A stretch of DNA of 64,000 bases. Source: Candidatus Saccharimonadota bacterium. GTDB lineage: Bacteria > Patescibacteriota > Saccharimonadia > Saccharimonadales > Saccharimonadaceae. The first letter of the stretch is position 1. Every line of letters begins with the position of its first letter. Made by a program: the position numbers and the translations under genes. Below are positions 24,898 through 34,412 of this stretch, piece after piece. Location: NCBI GenBank assembly GCA_017511925.1, contig JAFWHS010000014.1, positions 1 through 64,000 on the forward strand, read 5' to 3'. The notes below the pieces were generated by a model, which worked only from the letters and a program-made list of their open reading frames with translations, did not search any database and had not been told where the DNA came from.

Positions 24898-25644
24898 TTA
24901 ATCCGCTACTTTTCCGCTGTGCGCTTCGCGCCACTTGGCAATTTCACCATGGTTGCCAGAGAGTAGTACATCTGGTACTTTCATCCCGCGAAACTCCGCC
25001 GGCTTTGTATATTGCGGGTATTCTAGATTATCTCCGTCCGAAAAAGATTCAATCTCCGCCGATTTTTCCCCGCCCAGTACGCCCGGTATTAGCCTGACGA
25101 TAGAATCAATCATGATTAATGCCGGCAACTCCCCACCTGTCAGCACATACTTCCCCAGTGATATCTTATAATCCACCACCGACAAAATCCTCTCATCGTA
25201 CCCCTCGTAATGTGGACACAAGATGATGTAGTGGGAATTTACGTTTTGATTCGGGGCATTTCGGAGCGCGGCAGCGCGAGAATTAGCGCCGTCCGCCCGT
25301 GGCGACGGGCCGGACGGACGCGGCCCCGAATGAAACGTGAATTCCCTAGCTATGCTTTGTGTCCATATTTCACCCACGGGGGTAGGTAGTATTACTTTTG
25401 CTTCCGGATCTTTCTCCTTTACTGACTCTATCGCCGCAAATACCGGTTCACACCTCAGCAACATCCCATCTCCACCGCCATACGGCGTATCGTCTACGCT
25501 CTTATGTGGGCCTAGCCCAAAATCCCGAAGATTCACAAAGTCAAACTCCGCGAGCCCCTTATCTACCGCTTTCCACATCATCGAAGACTTTAAATATGGC
25601 TCAATCGCTTCCCGAAACAGTGTAATAATAGTAAACTTAATCAT
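24898..25644 (-). CDS. trmD: tRNA (guanine37-N1)-methyltransferase TrmD with a palindromic insert
   Basis: TrmD methylates G37 of tRNAs next to the anticodon, using SAM in a trefoil knot. FTIITLFREAIEPYL, the DFGLGPHKSVDDTPYGGGDGM loop, CPHYEGYDERI, YVLTGGELPALIMID and YTKPAEFRG are visible. About 30 residues (FHSGPRPSGPSPRADGANSR and beyond) between AREF and the CPHYEG strand are extra; they are encoded by a GC-rich palindromic repeat. I start at ATG 25644 because family homology begins there and a TATAAT lies 6 nt upstream; the longer frame (to 25719) runs into a terminator hairpin and an ncRNA. Confidence 0.92.
   Translation of the reverse strand: MIKFTIITLFREAIEPYLKSSMMWKAVDKGLAEFDFVNLRDFGLGPHKSVDDTPYGGGDGMLLRCEPVFAAIESVKEKDPEAKVILPTPVGEIWTQSIAREFTFHSGPRPSGPSPRADGANSRAAALRNAPNQNVNSHYIILCPHYEGYDERILSVVDYKISLGKYVLTGGELPALIMIDSIVRLIPGVLGGEKSAEIESFSDGDNLEYPQYTKPAEFRGMKVPDVLLSGNHGEIAKWREAHSGKVAD
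25233..25346 (+). repeat. Palindromic coding insert, family 1 (in trmD)
   Basis: The 71-bp GC-rich core (25260-25330, starting TTCGGAGCGCGGCAGCGCG) matches the insert in queA at about 90%. It contains an inner dyad around CCCGTGGCGACGGG. The outer arms, GGGAATTTACGTTTT (from 25233) and AAACGTGAATTCCC (to 25346), are complementary to each other but unrelated to the queA arms. The element is in frame within trmD, which reads its minus strand. Confidence 0.85.
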
Positions 25645-25650
25645 ATCTAT

Positions 25651-25656
25651 ATTATA
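25651..25656 (-). promoter_or_regulatory. -10 box of leaderless trmD
   Basis: TATAAT on minus ends 6 nt before the trmD ATG. The T-run of the ncRNA terminator lies immediately upstream. Confidence 0.65.
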
Positions 25657-25660
25657 ACAT

Positions 25661-25816
25661 AAAAAAGCCAGTCTTGCGACTGGCTCTCGCGCTGATGCGC
25701 GCCCACCCTTGGGGCACATTGGTTTGTTTTAATCCGCTGTTTGTTTTTGATTATTAATGTAAGTCTCCACACTCCACTAACTAATCAGTGGAACCCCTGT
25801 GAAGCGTATCAGCTTA
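25661..25816 (-). ncRNA. Candidate independent small RNA (~155 nt), unknown family
   Basis: A consensus promoter drives a non-coding stretch ending in a strong intrinsic terminator (stem AGCCAGTC/GACTGGCT, loop GCAA, T6; 25661-25685). The 5' part folds as nested helices GTAAG/CTTAC, CTTCACA/TGTGGAG and CCACT/AGTGG. An A-rich single-stranded linker and a CGCGC-ATCA-GCGCG hairpin follow before the terminator. It is not tmRNA, SRP RNA or RNase P RNA as far as I can see. 6S RNA was considered for size but the fold does not match end to end. Confidence 0.6.
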
Positions 25817-25821
25817 CTACC

Positions 25822-25850
25822 ATAATAAAGCATAAGCACTCACGTGTCAA
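25822..25850 (-). promoter_or_regulatory. Strong promoter of the candidate small RNA
   Basis: The -35 TTGACA (25845-25850), a 17-bp spacer and -10 TATTAT (25822-25827) are all near consensus. No start codon with an SD follows. Confidence 0.8.
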
Positions 25851-25863
25851 GACATTTTTCACG

Positions 25864-25892
25864 AAAAATCCCCCGACTTTGCAGCCGAGGGC
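25864..25892 (-). terminator. Terminator of the 25926-26948 gene
   Basis: On minus, CCCTCGGCT pairs with AGTCGGGGG (two G-U) around GCAA, followed by ATTTTT. Confidence 0.85.
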
Positions 25893-25925
25893 TTTTCTAA
25901 GGAGGTGCCAAGTGTAAGATAAATG

Positions 25926-26948
25926 CTAATTAAATTTTTGAAGCTTTTCAGCCTCTGTGACATATCGCGATAAAGTTTCTTTAAAACATTCTTTATCAGC
26001 AGGATTTAGTTGAGTTACGTCTACGCTTTCGGCGAACTTATCGAAGCTTATTGCTGCCAAACCGCCACCACGTTCGACGATTATCAAAAGTACAAAAGCA
26101 TCCGCGTAATCTTTTGGATACCCTATCTCCTTGATAAATTTCACAGCTAACTTATCCATATCGCCACAGTTTTTCTCAAAGTTATAGATAAACTCCGGTC
26201 CACCGTCGTCTATGATCTTGCGCATTGGGATATGCTTTATGAAAGTATTCATGTTTATCCAGTTTGGCAATGGTTTGGCTGTAGAATTCGCCAAATGATC
26301 ATAGCCATAGCGTTTTAGATATGCTTCTGTAAAATCGCGTATATCTATCCCAAAACTCTTCAATACTTTCGCATATCCAGTGCTATACTTCAAAATTTCA
26401 AAGCAATTTTCCTTCAATCTGTCAGATAGCCATTTTTTTACGATCTTTTGTTCAAGCCCGTAGCCAATAAAGAAGCTAAGCGCTCTAAATAATTCTACCG
26501 GGTCTTCCGTTAGATCTCTTAAAAAAGCATCTGCGAGAAGGAAAATAGTTTTAGCCTTAACTCCGTGACAGATAAGACGGAAGAAGAAATCTTCTGCGGA
26601 ATTTTCTTCACATATTTCACGAAACGAATCGCAATCGTATACCTCTGTCAGGAGTTCGTCTGCCTTGGTTGTTATTGTGAGAAAAGTATCCAGGTTTTCA
26701 TAAACGAAGTCACCGCCCAGATTCTTGGCTAACTCGCACAAATTAATATATGCTCCGTGCTCAGCGAGGGTGTCATAGTTGTAAAACACTCCTTCATTGC
26801 TAAGCATGTCCATAATCGGTTTTAATTCTATGCCAGCTCTCAGAAATTCCTCAAGTCTCTCTTCTAATTCTTCTCTTACACCTTTGCATCCAGCATCGGA
26901 CAAATGCGCCAAAAACAGAAATTGCTTCTGTAAAGCAGCTTTATCCAT
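25926..26948 (-). CDS. Unknown helical cytoplasmic protein
   Basis: This ~340-aa protein has no signal, no membrane segment and no recognised motif. It is acidic and predicted mostly helical, with repeated Leu/Phe-rich helices of ~35 residues (for example AHLSDAGCKGVREELEERLE, KLAVKFIKEIGYPKDYADAF), perhaps a helical-repeat scaffold. AGAGGTGA lies 5 nt before ATG 26948, which I prefer over the GTG at 26957. It has its own terminator. Function unknown. Confidence 0.7.
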   Translation of the reverse strand: MDKAALQKQFLFLAHLSDAGCKGVREELEERLEEFLRAGIELKPIMDMLSNEGVFYNYDTLAEHGAYINLCELAKNLGGDFVYENLDTFLTITTKADELLTEVYDCDSFREICEENSAEDFFFRLICHGVKAKTIFLLADAFLRDLTEDPVELFRALSFFIGYGLEQKIVKKWLSDRLKENCFEILKYSTGYAKVLKSFGIDIRDFTEAYLKRYGYDHLANSTAKPLPNWINMNTFIKHIPMRKIIDDGGPEFIYNFEKNCGDMDKLAVKFIKEIGYPKDYADAFVLLIIVERGGGLAAISFDKFAESVDVTQLNPADKECFKETLSRYVTEAEKLQKFN

Positions 26949-27046
26949 ATCAATCACCTCTTTGTAAAAAATTCAATGCCCTTTTGTGAGCATCTATCTT
27001 CTAATTATATCACACTAATGCAAAAAAGTCAAGAAAACGTGAGTTT

Positions 27047-28438
<1,392 letters not shown>

Positions 28439-28477
28439 TTAATTATATCATTTTTCTTTCAAAAAATCAAGATCATG

Positions 28478-29557
28478 CTAATGGATATACCAGAAATTAC
28501 CAACGGCACTAGCTGGGATGGTCGAATCAATCACCATATATGTACGATAGTTGTAATTCATCTCTGAAACCCGAATAGAACCATCCGGGTTGACGCCTTC
28601 TACGTAGCCCACATGACCATACCATCCAGAAGAAGTTTGGAATATTGCTCCTGCAGATGGTATACGGTTTACTGTATATCCTAAAGCTGCTGCACGGCTG
28701 GCCCAAGAATTAGCGTTCCCCAAGCTGCTGGGTAAATCTTGGCGATTGTACCAAGCCCACTGTGTACACTGACCCGCCCCGTATGGCCCACCGAGTCCAT
28801 AAAAGAATCCACGTATCGTGACATCTTGACGCTCGGAAGTACTACCAAGGTAAGTATAACTATAAGTGTAAGTTCTCACTACTGGAGCCACATATTCTGG
28901 GCGCTCCTTTTCTGGTAACGTACCGTCCTTAATTAAAATTTTCATCCCCTCAGAAATACCAGATACTTCAAGGTCGTTTAGGGCTATAATCTCGGCCGCA
29001 TTACCGCCGTATTTAGATACGATGCTTTCCACAGTATCATCGGCTTTTACGGTATAAACAATACCACTTTTACTTGGTATATATAATAGATCGCCAGCAT
29101 TTACATCGGTGTTTTTTCGGTTGTTGGACCAGCGAATTTGGTCTGTAGAGATGCCGTATTTGGCCGCTATGGATGCCATTGTTTCACCCTCAGCTACCAC
29201 ATATTCTACTACGCCACGCGAACCGGAAATATTTGTGATGTTCGGCTTCTCTAGTTTGCCAGTAGAAGTTTGGCCAGCCTCATACATAGAAGTAGTTACC
29301 ACGTAGTTTGACGCTACATCAGATGCACTCGCGAGGCCCAAAGCGTCGGACAAATCTGCCACCACATATAGCTCAGAAAGCTGATCTACCGATATCTTGT
29401 AGTTGTCTTCGGCAAATGCATTGAGACTCAAACTTACATCTGAATTATGCTTCTCTAACGACCCCAAAAATACCACGGTCAAAATAGAAATTCCAGCCAA
29501 AAAATAAGGCAAAATCTGCTTAAAACGCTCTAAATTAAACTTTTTTCCTCTTGTCAT
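28478..29557 (-). CDS. Membrane-anchored LysM-CHAP peptidoglycan hydrolase
   Basis: This 359-aa protein has an N-terminal membrane helix (about 13-30). Two LysM repeats follow (VVAEGETMASIAAKYGIS… and YTVKADDTVESIVSKYGG…), and then a CHAP amidase/endopeptidase domain at the C-terminus. GAGQCTQWAWYNR holds the catalytic Cys and WYGHVGYVEG the His. LysM binds peptidoglycan; CHAP cleaves amide or peptide cross-bridge bonds. Its start overlaps the stop of the upstream ruvX-mltG gene by 4 bp, so cell-wall remodelling genes are coupled. It could act on its own wall or on a bacterial host wall. Confidence 0.88.
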   Translation of the reverse strand: MTRGKKFNLERFKQILPYFLAGISILTVVFLGSLEKHNSDVSLSLNAFAEDNYKISVDQLSELYVVADLSDALGLASASDVASNYVVTTSMYEAGQTSTGKLEKPNITNISGSRGVVEYVVAEGETMASIAAKYGISTDQIRWSNNRKNTDVNAGDLLYIPSKSGIVYTVKADDTVESIVSKYGGNAAEIIALNDLEVSGISEGMKILIKDGTLPEKERPEYVAPVVRTYTYSYTYLGSTSERQDVTIRGFFYGLGGPYGAGQCTQWAWYNRQDLPSSLGNANSWASRAAALGYTVNRIPSAGAIFQTSSGWYGHVGYVEGVNPDGSIRVSEMNYNYRTYMVIDSTIPASAVGNFWYIH

Positions 29558-30939
29558 AACGATATATTACAGAGGCTTTGGCAATGTAGGTAAGTGTTCT
29601 GGTTATGCTCTGCCTCTGTATAACTATAATACATCATACCGTCGTCGCCTGTCAAGAAAAAGAGGTAAGCAGTATCGCTGGGCTCTGCCACCGCAAGTAG
29701 CGCCGAAAGACCAGGGTTTGATATTGGCCCACACGGTAAACCAACATAAATTCGCGTATTATAGCAAGAATTTATCGTAAGTGCAGATTGATTATCTTGG
29801 TACATCGTGCGATTAGGGTCTACTACGTCCAATGCGTATGTTACCGTCACGTCACTTCCTAATCTCCAGCCATAATTCAGACGACTCAAAAACACTTGCG
29901 CCACTGTAGGTTGCTCTGAAGATTTCGCCTCTTTTTGCACAACAGAAGCAAGAGTAACCCCTTCAAATAAAGTCAACCCCTGATCGGCATATTTTGCTGT
30001 TAAATTATTTTGCTCGATTACTGTACCCATCCCCCTCAGGAATGTCTCAATAATTTCTTTCACTGGCGTATCTTTATAAAATTCATGGGTCTCGCCATAC
30101 AAGTACCCTTCAAGAGTCGCTCCAGCTGGACGATCCTTCAAAAAGTCAAAATCATAGTCAGCGCCAAATGCTTCCGCCACTTCCGCTTCGCTATACCCCA
30201 TTTCGATTAACTTTTTCTCAATATCAAAAATTGTTTCTCCGGGTAGAATTGTAAAATTGAAAACAGCAGGCTCCATTTCTGCCTCTAATTGTGCAAAATA
30301 TTCCTCGCGTTCTTTTAGTTGTTGCTTCCTCCAAAGCATTGCCCCAACCACTGCGATAATTATCGCCATTAATATAAGGGGGGAAATCGTCAAAGTCTTT
30401 TTCAATGTATTATGTGCCTTTCTGGTATTAAGTGCTACTTTCTTGCCCTGCTTTTCTGCTATATTTTTAGTATTTTCAGCCAAAGCTTCTACGCTAGATT
30501 TGGCCGGCTCCTCATCGCTAGCCTTAGTCTCCGTTGTCGGCTGAAAACTTTCTATAAAATCCTGCAAAATTATAGAAGCAGCTTCGGCATCAATATCGCC
30601 TTTTTCGTATTTTTTCTTACGTTTTTTAAGGCGAGATTCTGCTTCTACGGAGGTAAGAGATTCGTCCTGAAAACGCACTCTGGCCTCGGGCAATTTCTCG
30701 GTCAGTATTCTGGCGAAATTTCTTACATAAAGCGTCTGTGCCGTCTCGTTACCTTCATTACTGCGCGGCAATCCAAGTACAAACAAATTTGTACTATTTA
30801 GTCTCGCTAACCTAGCAATCTCTTGCCACTCTGTCCCATCTGCATTGATAAACCCTACCGGTATTGCAATTTTAGTATCAGAATCAGCTCTTGCTACACC
30901 AATACGCTTTTCCCCTACATCAAGCCCCAAAATTCGCAT
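29554..30939 (-). CDS. Fusion of RuvX/YqgF resolvase-like domain and MltG transglycosylase
   Basis: Residues 1-~130 are a complete YqgF domain: ILGLDVGEKRIGVA with the first metal Asp, LFVLGLPRS, RFQDESLTS and the final Asp in KGDIDAEAASIIL. YqgF acts in 16S rRNA 5' processing or as a putative resolvase. After a charged linker and a membrane helix (~190-210) comes an MltG/YceG domain. Its LEGYLYGETHEF, TLASVVQKEA with the conserved Glu, and LGSDVTVTYAL are characteristic. MltG cleaves nascent glycan strands outside the membrane. The fusion topology is plausible: YqgF in the cytoplasm, MltG outside. No frameshift or internal stop separates the two. Confidence 0.9.
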   Translation of the reverse strand: MRILGLDVGEKRIGVARADSDTKIAIPVGFINADGTEWQEIARLARLNSTNLFVLGLPRSNEGNETAQTLYVRNFARILTEKLPEARVRFQDESLTSVEAESRLKKRKKKYEKGDIDAEAASIILQDFIESFQPTTETKASDEEPAKSSVEALAENTKNIAEKQGKKVALNTRKAHNTLKKTLTISPLILMAIIIAVVGAMLWRKQQLKEREEYFAQLEAEMEPAVFNFTILPGETIFDIEKKLIEMGYSEAEVAEAFGADYDFDFLKDRPAGATLEGYLYGETHEFYKDTPVKEIIETFLRGMGTVIEQNNLTAKYADQGLTLFEGVTLASVVQKEAKSSEQPTVAQVFLSRLNYGWRLGSDVTVTYALDVVDPNRTMYQDNQSALTINSCYNTRIYVGLPCGPISNPGLSALLAVAEPSDTAYLFFLTGDDGMMYYSYTEAEHNQNTYLHCQSLCNISL

Positions 30940-30941
30940 CT

Positions 30942-32642
30942 TTATTCCTCTACTTCAATGATGACAGTGATTTTGTTGGGATCTCCAGGTATAGACATCA
31001 CCCAAGGGTATGAAACGTCGATTTTGATAGTCCCTACACCGTCTATCTCTTTCAAGTCGTGCTGAGCTACGCCTAGGCCCTTACCTTTTATGATCTCAAT
31101 GATATCATTTTCGGTTACTTTAGGACCGGAGACATAAGAGGTCTTTAATTTTCCGGTATATCCAGAGCCGGTATTCATGAAGTTCTCGATAAATGGATCA
31201 TTCATCTTGTAGATTTTGTAATTATCCGCCAACTTCGCTTTTTCTGAGATGAATTCTTCAACTTTAGTCTTATCTATAATGTAAATAGAGTCTGTAGTTA
31301 CTACGGTTAACTTAGCTTTGCCGTCCGCTGCTTCCTCATTAACTGCCGGAGTAGAAATTACGTTACCCACGGTTTGTTTAAATGAAGAATCAATCACAAA
31401 TGCATCTTCGCCGATTGTCGCCAGTAACTTTTCTTTGCTTGCAGATTCATCCTCACTCGATAGACTCTCTTTAGCTTTTTCAATATCAGATTGTTGTACT
31501 ACGGTGACCATCTTGTCAGTGCCGCCGCTCATGGCTGAATCGGAATAGACACTTACGCGAGCATTGGTAGACCAACCAGCACTTGAGGCTGCAATATTAT
31601 ATTTTTCGCCAGGCGCTGCCGCCGTAACGGATACGTGCTCATAGATTAGACACCCAGAAGTAAACGAAGAAGCTTCCCCAGTGTTTTTACATTCATTCGG
31701 ATCTTGGTTCCAAGACAAGGTGACATTATTATCTAGTACATAAGAAAGCCCATTAATTGTAAAGGTAGAGCCGGCGCTAATGGCGACGTCGCCTTGTTCT
31801 CTAAAGTAAGTATAAATTACTACTTGGCCAGTGGCCTTCTCTCCATCATTTCTACTACCAGTAGCTGTAAACTCAACTTCTTTCTTTGATTCGATTTTCT
31901 TTTCTTCTAAGTAAAATTTCCCTTCATTTACATTTTCTTCCGAAAGGTTATCCGTGAAAGTCACGCCTTGCGAAAAATTATTCTCTACCGTACGTACACC
32001 AACTGTCACTGTAGCCGCCGGAGCTATCGCAAAAGCCCAAATTGCTATGAGAATCAAAACTACCAAGCCAATTCCACAACCAATTGAGATTTTCTTGTGC
32101 TCTTTTATCCAGTCGATAAATTTATTTCCGGATGCCGATTTTTTATCTGAGCTCCGTTTCTTTTTCTCTGCTTTTTCGCCATTATCAGAATTTTCATCGC
32201 CAGCTTCTTCTTCGTCTACTTTCTCTGCATTTTCATCATCTTCTGAATCTTCATCCGCTGATTCTACGGTAATTTCTTTCACGATTACCTTTTCGGCTTT
32301 ATCTTTGCCGCTTGCCTCAATTACTTCTTCTTTAGTCACAGCCTCAGTGTCCGACTCCTCGTCTAACTTCGGCATCACTGGTGCCGATTGTAGATTCTTG
32401 GTTACTGGCAACTTAGTGACCGCTGCCAACTTAATGATGGACGGATCGGTTGTCACTAGCACAATAGTCTTCTCGGCATTTATGCCGGCTTTGGTGATTA
32501 ATTTTATGTTTACGATGCTTCGAAACACACCAGCCTTTTTGGGTGGTACCAATGCTACGATTTTTTCCTTTGAGTTTTCAATTTTAGTAATGATATCAGT
32601 GATATCATCCTCCGGCTCGATATAGATCACATCTTTATTCAT
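30942..32642 (-). CDS. Membrane protein with acidic linker and large extracellular beta-rich domain
   Basis: This 566-aa protein has an N-terminal ~95-residue domain (VIYIEPEDDITDIITKIENS) that looks like a small alpha/beta fold. A ~90-residue acidic stretch, one membrane helix (GCGIGLVVLILIAIWAFAIA) and ~350 extracellular residues follow. Comparable CPR proteins are often labelled baseplate J-like; I see TATGSRNDGEKATGQVVIYT, which fits, but this is weak. It is divergent from the histidine kinase operon and shares its palindromic promoter. Start: ATG 6 nt after a TAAAAT box. Confidence 0.65.
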   Translation of the reverse strand: MNKDVIYIEPEDDITDIITKIENSKEKIVALVPPKKAGVFRSIVNIKLITKAGINAEKTIVLVTTDPSIIKLAAVTKLPVTKNLQSAPVMPKLDEESDTEAVTKEEVIEASGKDKAEKVIVKEITVESADEDSEDDENAEKVDEEEAGDENSDNGEKAEKKKRSSDKKSASGNKFIDWIKEHKKISIGCGIGLVVLILIAIWAFAIAPAATVTVGVRTVENNFSQGVTFTDNLSEENVNEGKFYLEEKKIESKKEVEFTATGSRNDGEKATGQVVIYTYFREQGDVAISAGSTFTINGLSYVLDNNVTLSWNQDPNECKNTGEASSFTSGCLIYEHVSVTAAAPGEKYNIAASSAGWSTNARVSVYSDSAMSGGTDKMVTVVQQSDIEKAKESLSSEDESASKEKLLATIGEDAFVIDSSFKQTVGNVISTPAVNEEAADGKAKLTVVTTDSIYIIDKTKVEEFISEKAKLADNYKIYKMNDPFIENFMNTGSGYTGKLKTSYVSGPKVTENDIIEIIKGKGLGVAQHDLKEIDGVGTIKIDVSYPWVMSIPGDPNKITVIIEVEE

Positions 32643-32645
32643 GAA

Positions 32646-32685
32646 TTAATTTTAACACATTTCGTAAAGCTTGTGTTAAAATTAA
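32646..32685. promoter_or_regulatory. Palindromic divergent promoter of the 32642 gene and the kinase operon
   Basis: A perfect 14-bp inverted repeat (TTAATTTTAACACA at 32646-32659, TGTGTTAAAATTAA at 32672-32685) has a 12-bp spacer. Each arm holds a TAAAAT -10 box pointing outward, 6 nt (minus) and 9 nt (plus) from the start codons, so both genes look leaderless. The arms could also bind a dimeric regulator. Confidence 0.65.
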
Positions 32686-32691
32686 GTTAAG

Positions 32692-33915
32692 ATGAGCTTT
32701 TTCAGTAAAAAAGAAAACCCGGCCCCTGTAGCCCAAACCCCACCAGTGCAAAACGCCACTAGCCCATTGGCTGAGATGGTGCTCGCCAACATCCACGACG
32801 GAGTTATTATTACAGATCGCGCCGGCACTGTGCAGTTTATTAACCCTGCTGCAGTCACTATGATAGATTGTGGCTCTGCCCAAAACGCCATCGGTCTAGA
32901 CTACGGCCTATTGATGAAAATAGAATCCAAAGAGGGGCGCGAATATCCCGCAGAAGAAAACCCTCTCATCCAGGCTATGAACTCAAACCAATATCTAGAT
33001 AATTGCGAAGTTTGTCTCATTGTTGGCCAGTCTGGCAAGCGTGTCCCAATTGCGGTTTCTGTTATCCCAGTCTCAGGACACGCCAATAAAGTTATCACTT
33101 TTCGCGATATAGCCAAGGAGTTGGCTGAAGAAGGCGAGCAGACTGAGTTTATCTCTACTGCTTCTCACGAAATGCGTACCCCAGTTGCTTCTATTGAGGG
33201 CTACTTATCTCTAGCACTAAATCCTCAAACTGCCACGATAGACGAGCGTGCGCGTGGCTATCTAAATGCCGCCCATGCTGCTTCGCAACATCTTGGTAAG
33301 CTTTTTCACGACCTACTCGATGTCACTAAGTTAGACGACAATCGCTTGCGTCCTCATTTTGAGCCAGTCGAGATGGTGGGGCTGGTTAAACAGATTTCTG
33401 ATGGCTATATTGTTCCAGCCAAAAATGCTCGTATCAACTATCAATTTGGCTCCAATAAATCAAATTCCGTCAGCGAAGTACGTCGCTTAGACCAAGTAGT
33501 GTATGGCTATGTTGATGTCAACTTTATGCGTGAAATTATGGATAATCTCATAGATAATGCTATCAAGTATACTCCAGCCGGCGGCTCTATTTACGTCAAT
33601 GTTTTAGGTGATGGCGACCGAGTACTTATAAATGTTACAGATACTGGTATGGGTATATCGTCAGACGACCTCCAACATATTTTCCAAAAATTCTATCGCT
33701 CCGATAATTCAGATACCCGCACTATTGGTGGAACTGGCCTTGGCTTATATTTGGTCAAGCAACGCGTCGAGGCTATGGGTGGTCGCGTCTGGGCTGAATC
33801 TGCCTTCGGCGAAGGGTCCACTTTTTATGTATCTCTGCCACGCATTACTGGTGAAGAATACGAAAAACGTATGATTGCATTTCAAAATAATTTTAATCAA
33901 GGAGTAATACAATGA
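32692..33915 (+). CDS. Cytoplasmic PAS sensor histidine kinase
   Basis: This 407-aa protein has no membrane helix. A PAS domain (about 25-140, ANIHDGVIITDRAGTVQFINPAA) is followed by HisKA with the phospho-accepting His in FISTASHEMRTPVASIEGY. The HATPase domain holds N box NLIDNAIKYTP, G1 DTGMGIS and G2 GGTGLGLYLVKQ. It overlaps the response regulator by 4 bp, so they form a cognate pair. The signal is unknown; the soluble layout points to an internal cue. Confidence 0.93.
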   Translation: MSFFSKKENPAPVAQTPPVQNATSPLAEMVLANIHDGVIITDRAGTVQFINPAAVTMIDCGSAQNAIGLDYGLLMKIESKEGREYPAEENPLIQAMNSNQYLDNCEVCLIVGQSGKRVPIAVSVIPVSGHANKVITFRDIAKELAEEGEQTEFISTASHEMRTPVASIEGYLSLALNPQTATIDERARGYLNAAHAASQHLGKLFHDLLDVTKLDDNRLRPHFEPVEMVGLVKQISDGYIVPAKNARINYQFGSNKSNSVSEVRRLDQVVYGYVDVNFMREIMDNLIDNAIKYTPAGGSIYVNVLGDGDRVLINVTDTGMGISSDDLQHIFQKFYRSDNSDTRTIGGTGLGLYLVKQRVEAMGGRVWAESAFGEGSTFYVSLPRITGEEYEKRMIAFQNNFNQGVIQ

Positions 33916-34412
33916 GCAAAGTAATGGTAGTAGAAGATGATGCGGCTCTTCGCGAAATTTACAGCATCCGCATTACCGCAGAGGGATATGATGTTGTCTC
34001 AGCCGGCGACGGTGAAGAAGCGCTAGCCGTAGCTGTACGCGAGCGCCCAGATTTGATTTTAGCAGATGTTATGATGCCAAAAATTTCCGGTTTTGATATG
34101 CTAGACATCCTTCGTAACACCCCAGAAACTGCCAACATCAAAGTAATTATGATGACCGCATTGTCGGGTGATGATCAGCGTGCTCGTGGAGAAAGGCTTG
34201 GCTGCGATAAATACCTCGTCAAATCTCAAGTGGGTATCGAGGATGTAGTAAATGCCGTACACGAAGTATTGGGTGATCGTCCAGCCCAACCCGCTCCAAC
34301 TCCAACTCCAGAGCCTGCTCCAGTAGCTCCAGCTCCGACAACTTCACAACCTGCCCCTCAACCTCAACCAGCCCCAGAGCCAACAAATTATGGAACAACT
34401 CAGGCTCAATAA
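33912..34412 (+). CDS. Response regulator, receiver domain with Pro/Ala/Gln-rich tail
   Basis: This 166-aa protein has a receiver domain (1-~120): VVEDDAALREI, phospho-Asp in LILADVMMPKISGFD, Thr/Ala in MMTAL and the conserved Lys in KYLVKSQ. The last ~42 residues are almost only Pro, Ala, Thr, Gln and Glu, with no DNA-binding or enzymatic output domain. It may act by protein-protein contact, as CheY or Spo0F do. Its end overlaps the next gene by 23 bp. Confidence 0.92.
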   Translation: MSKVMVVEDDAALREIYSIRITAEGYDVVSAGDGEEALAVAVRERPDLILADVMMPKISGFDMLDILRNTPETANIKVIMMTALSGDDQRARGERLGCDKYLVKSQVGIEDVVNAVHEVLGDRPAQPAPTPTPEPAPVAPAPTTSQPAPQPQPAPEPTNYGTTQAQ

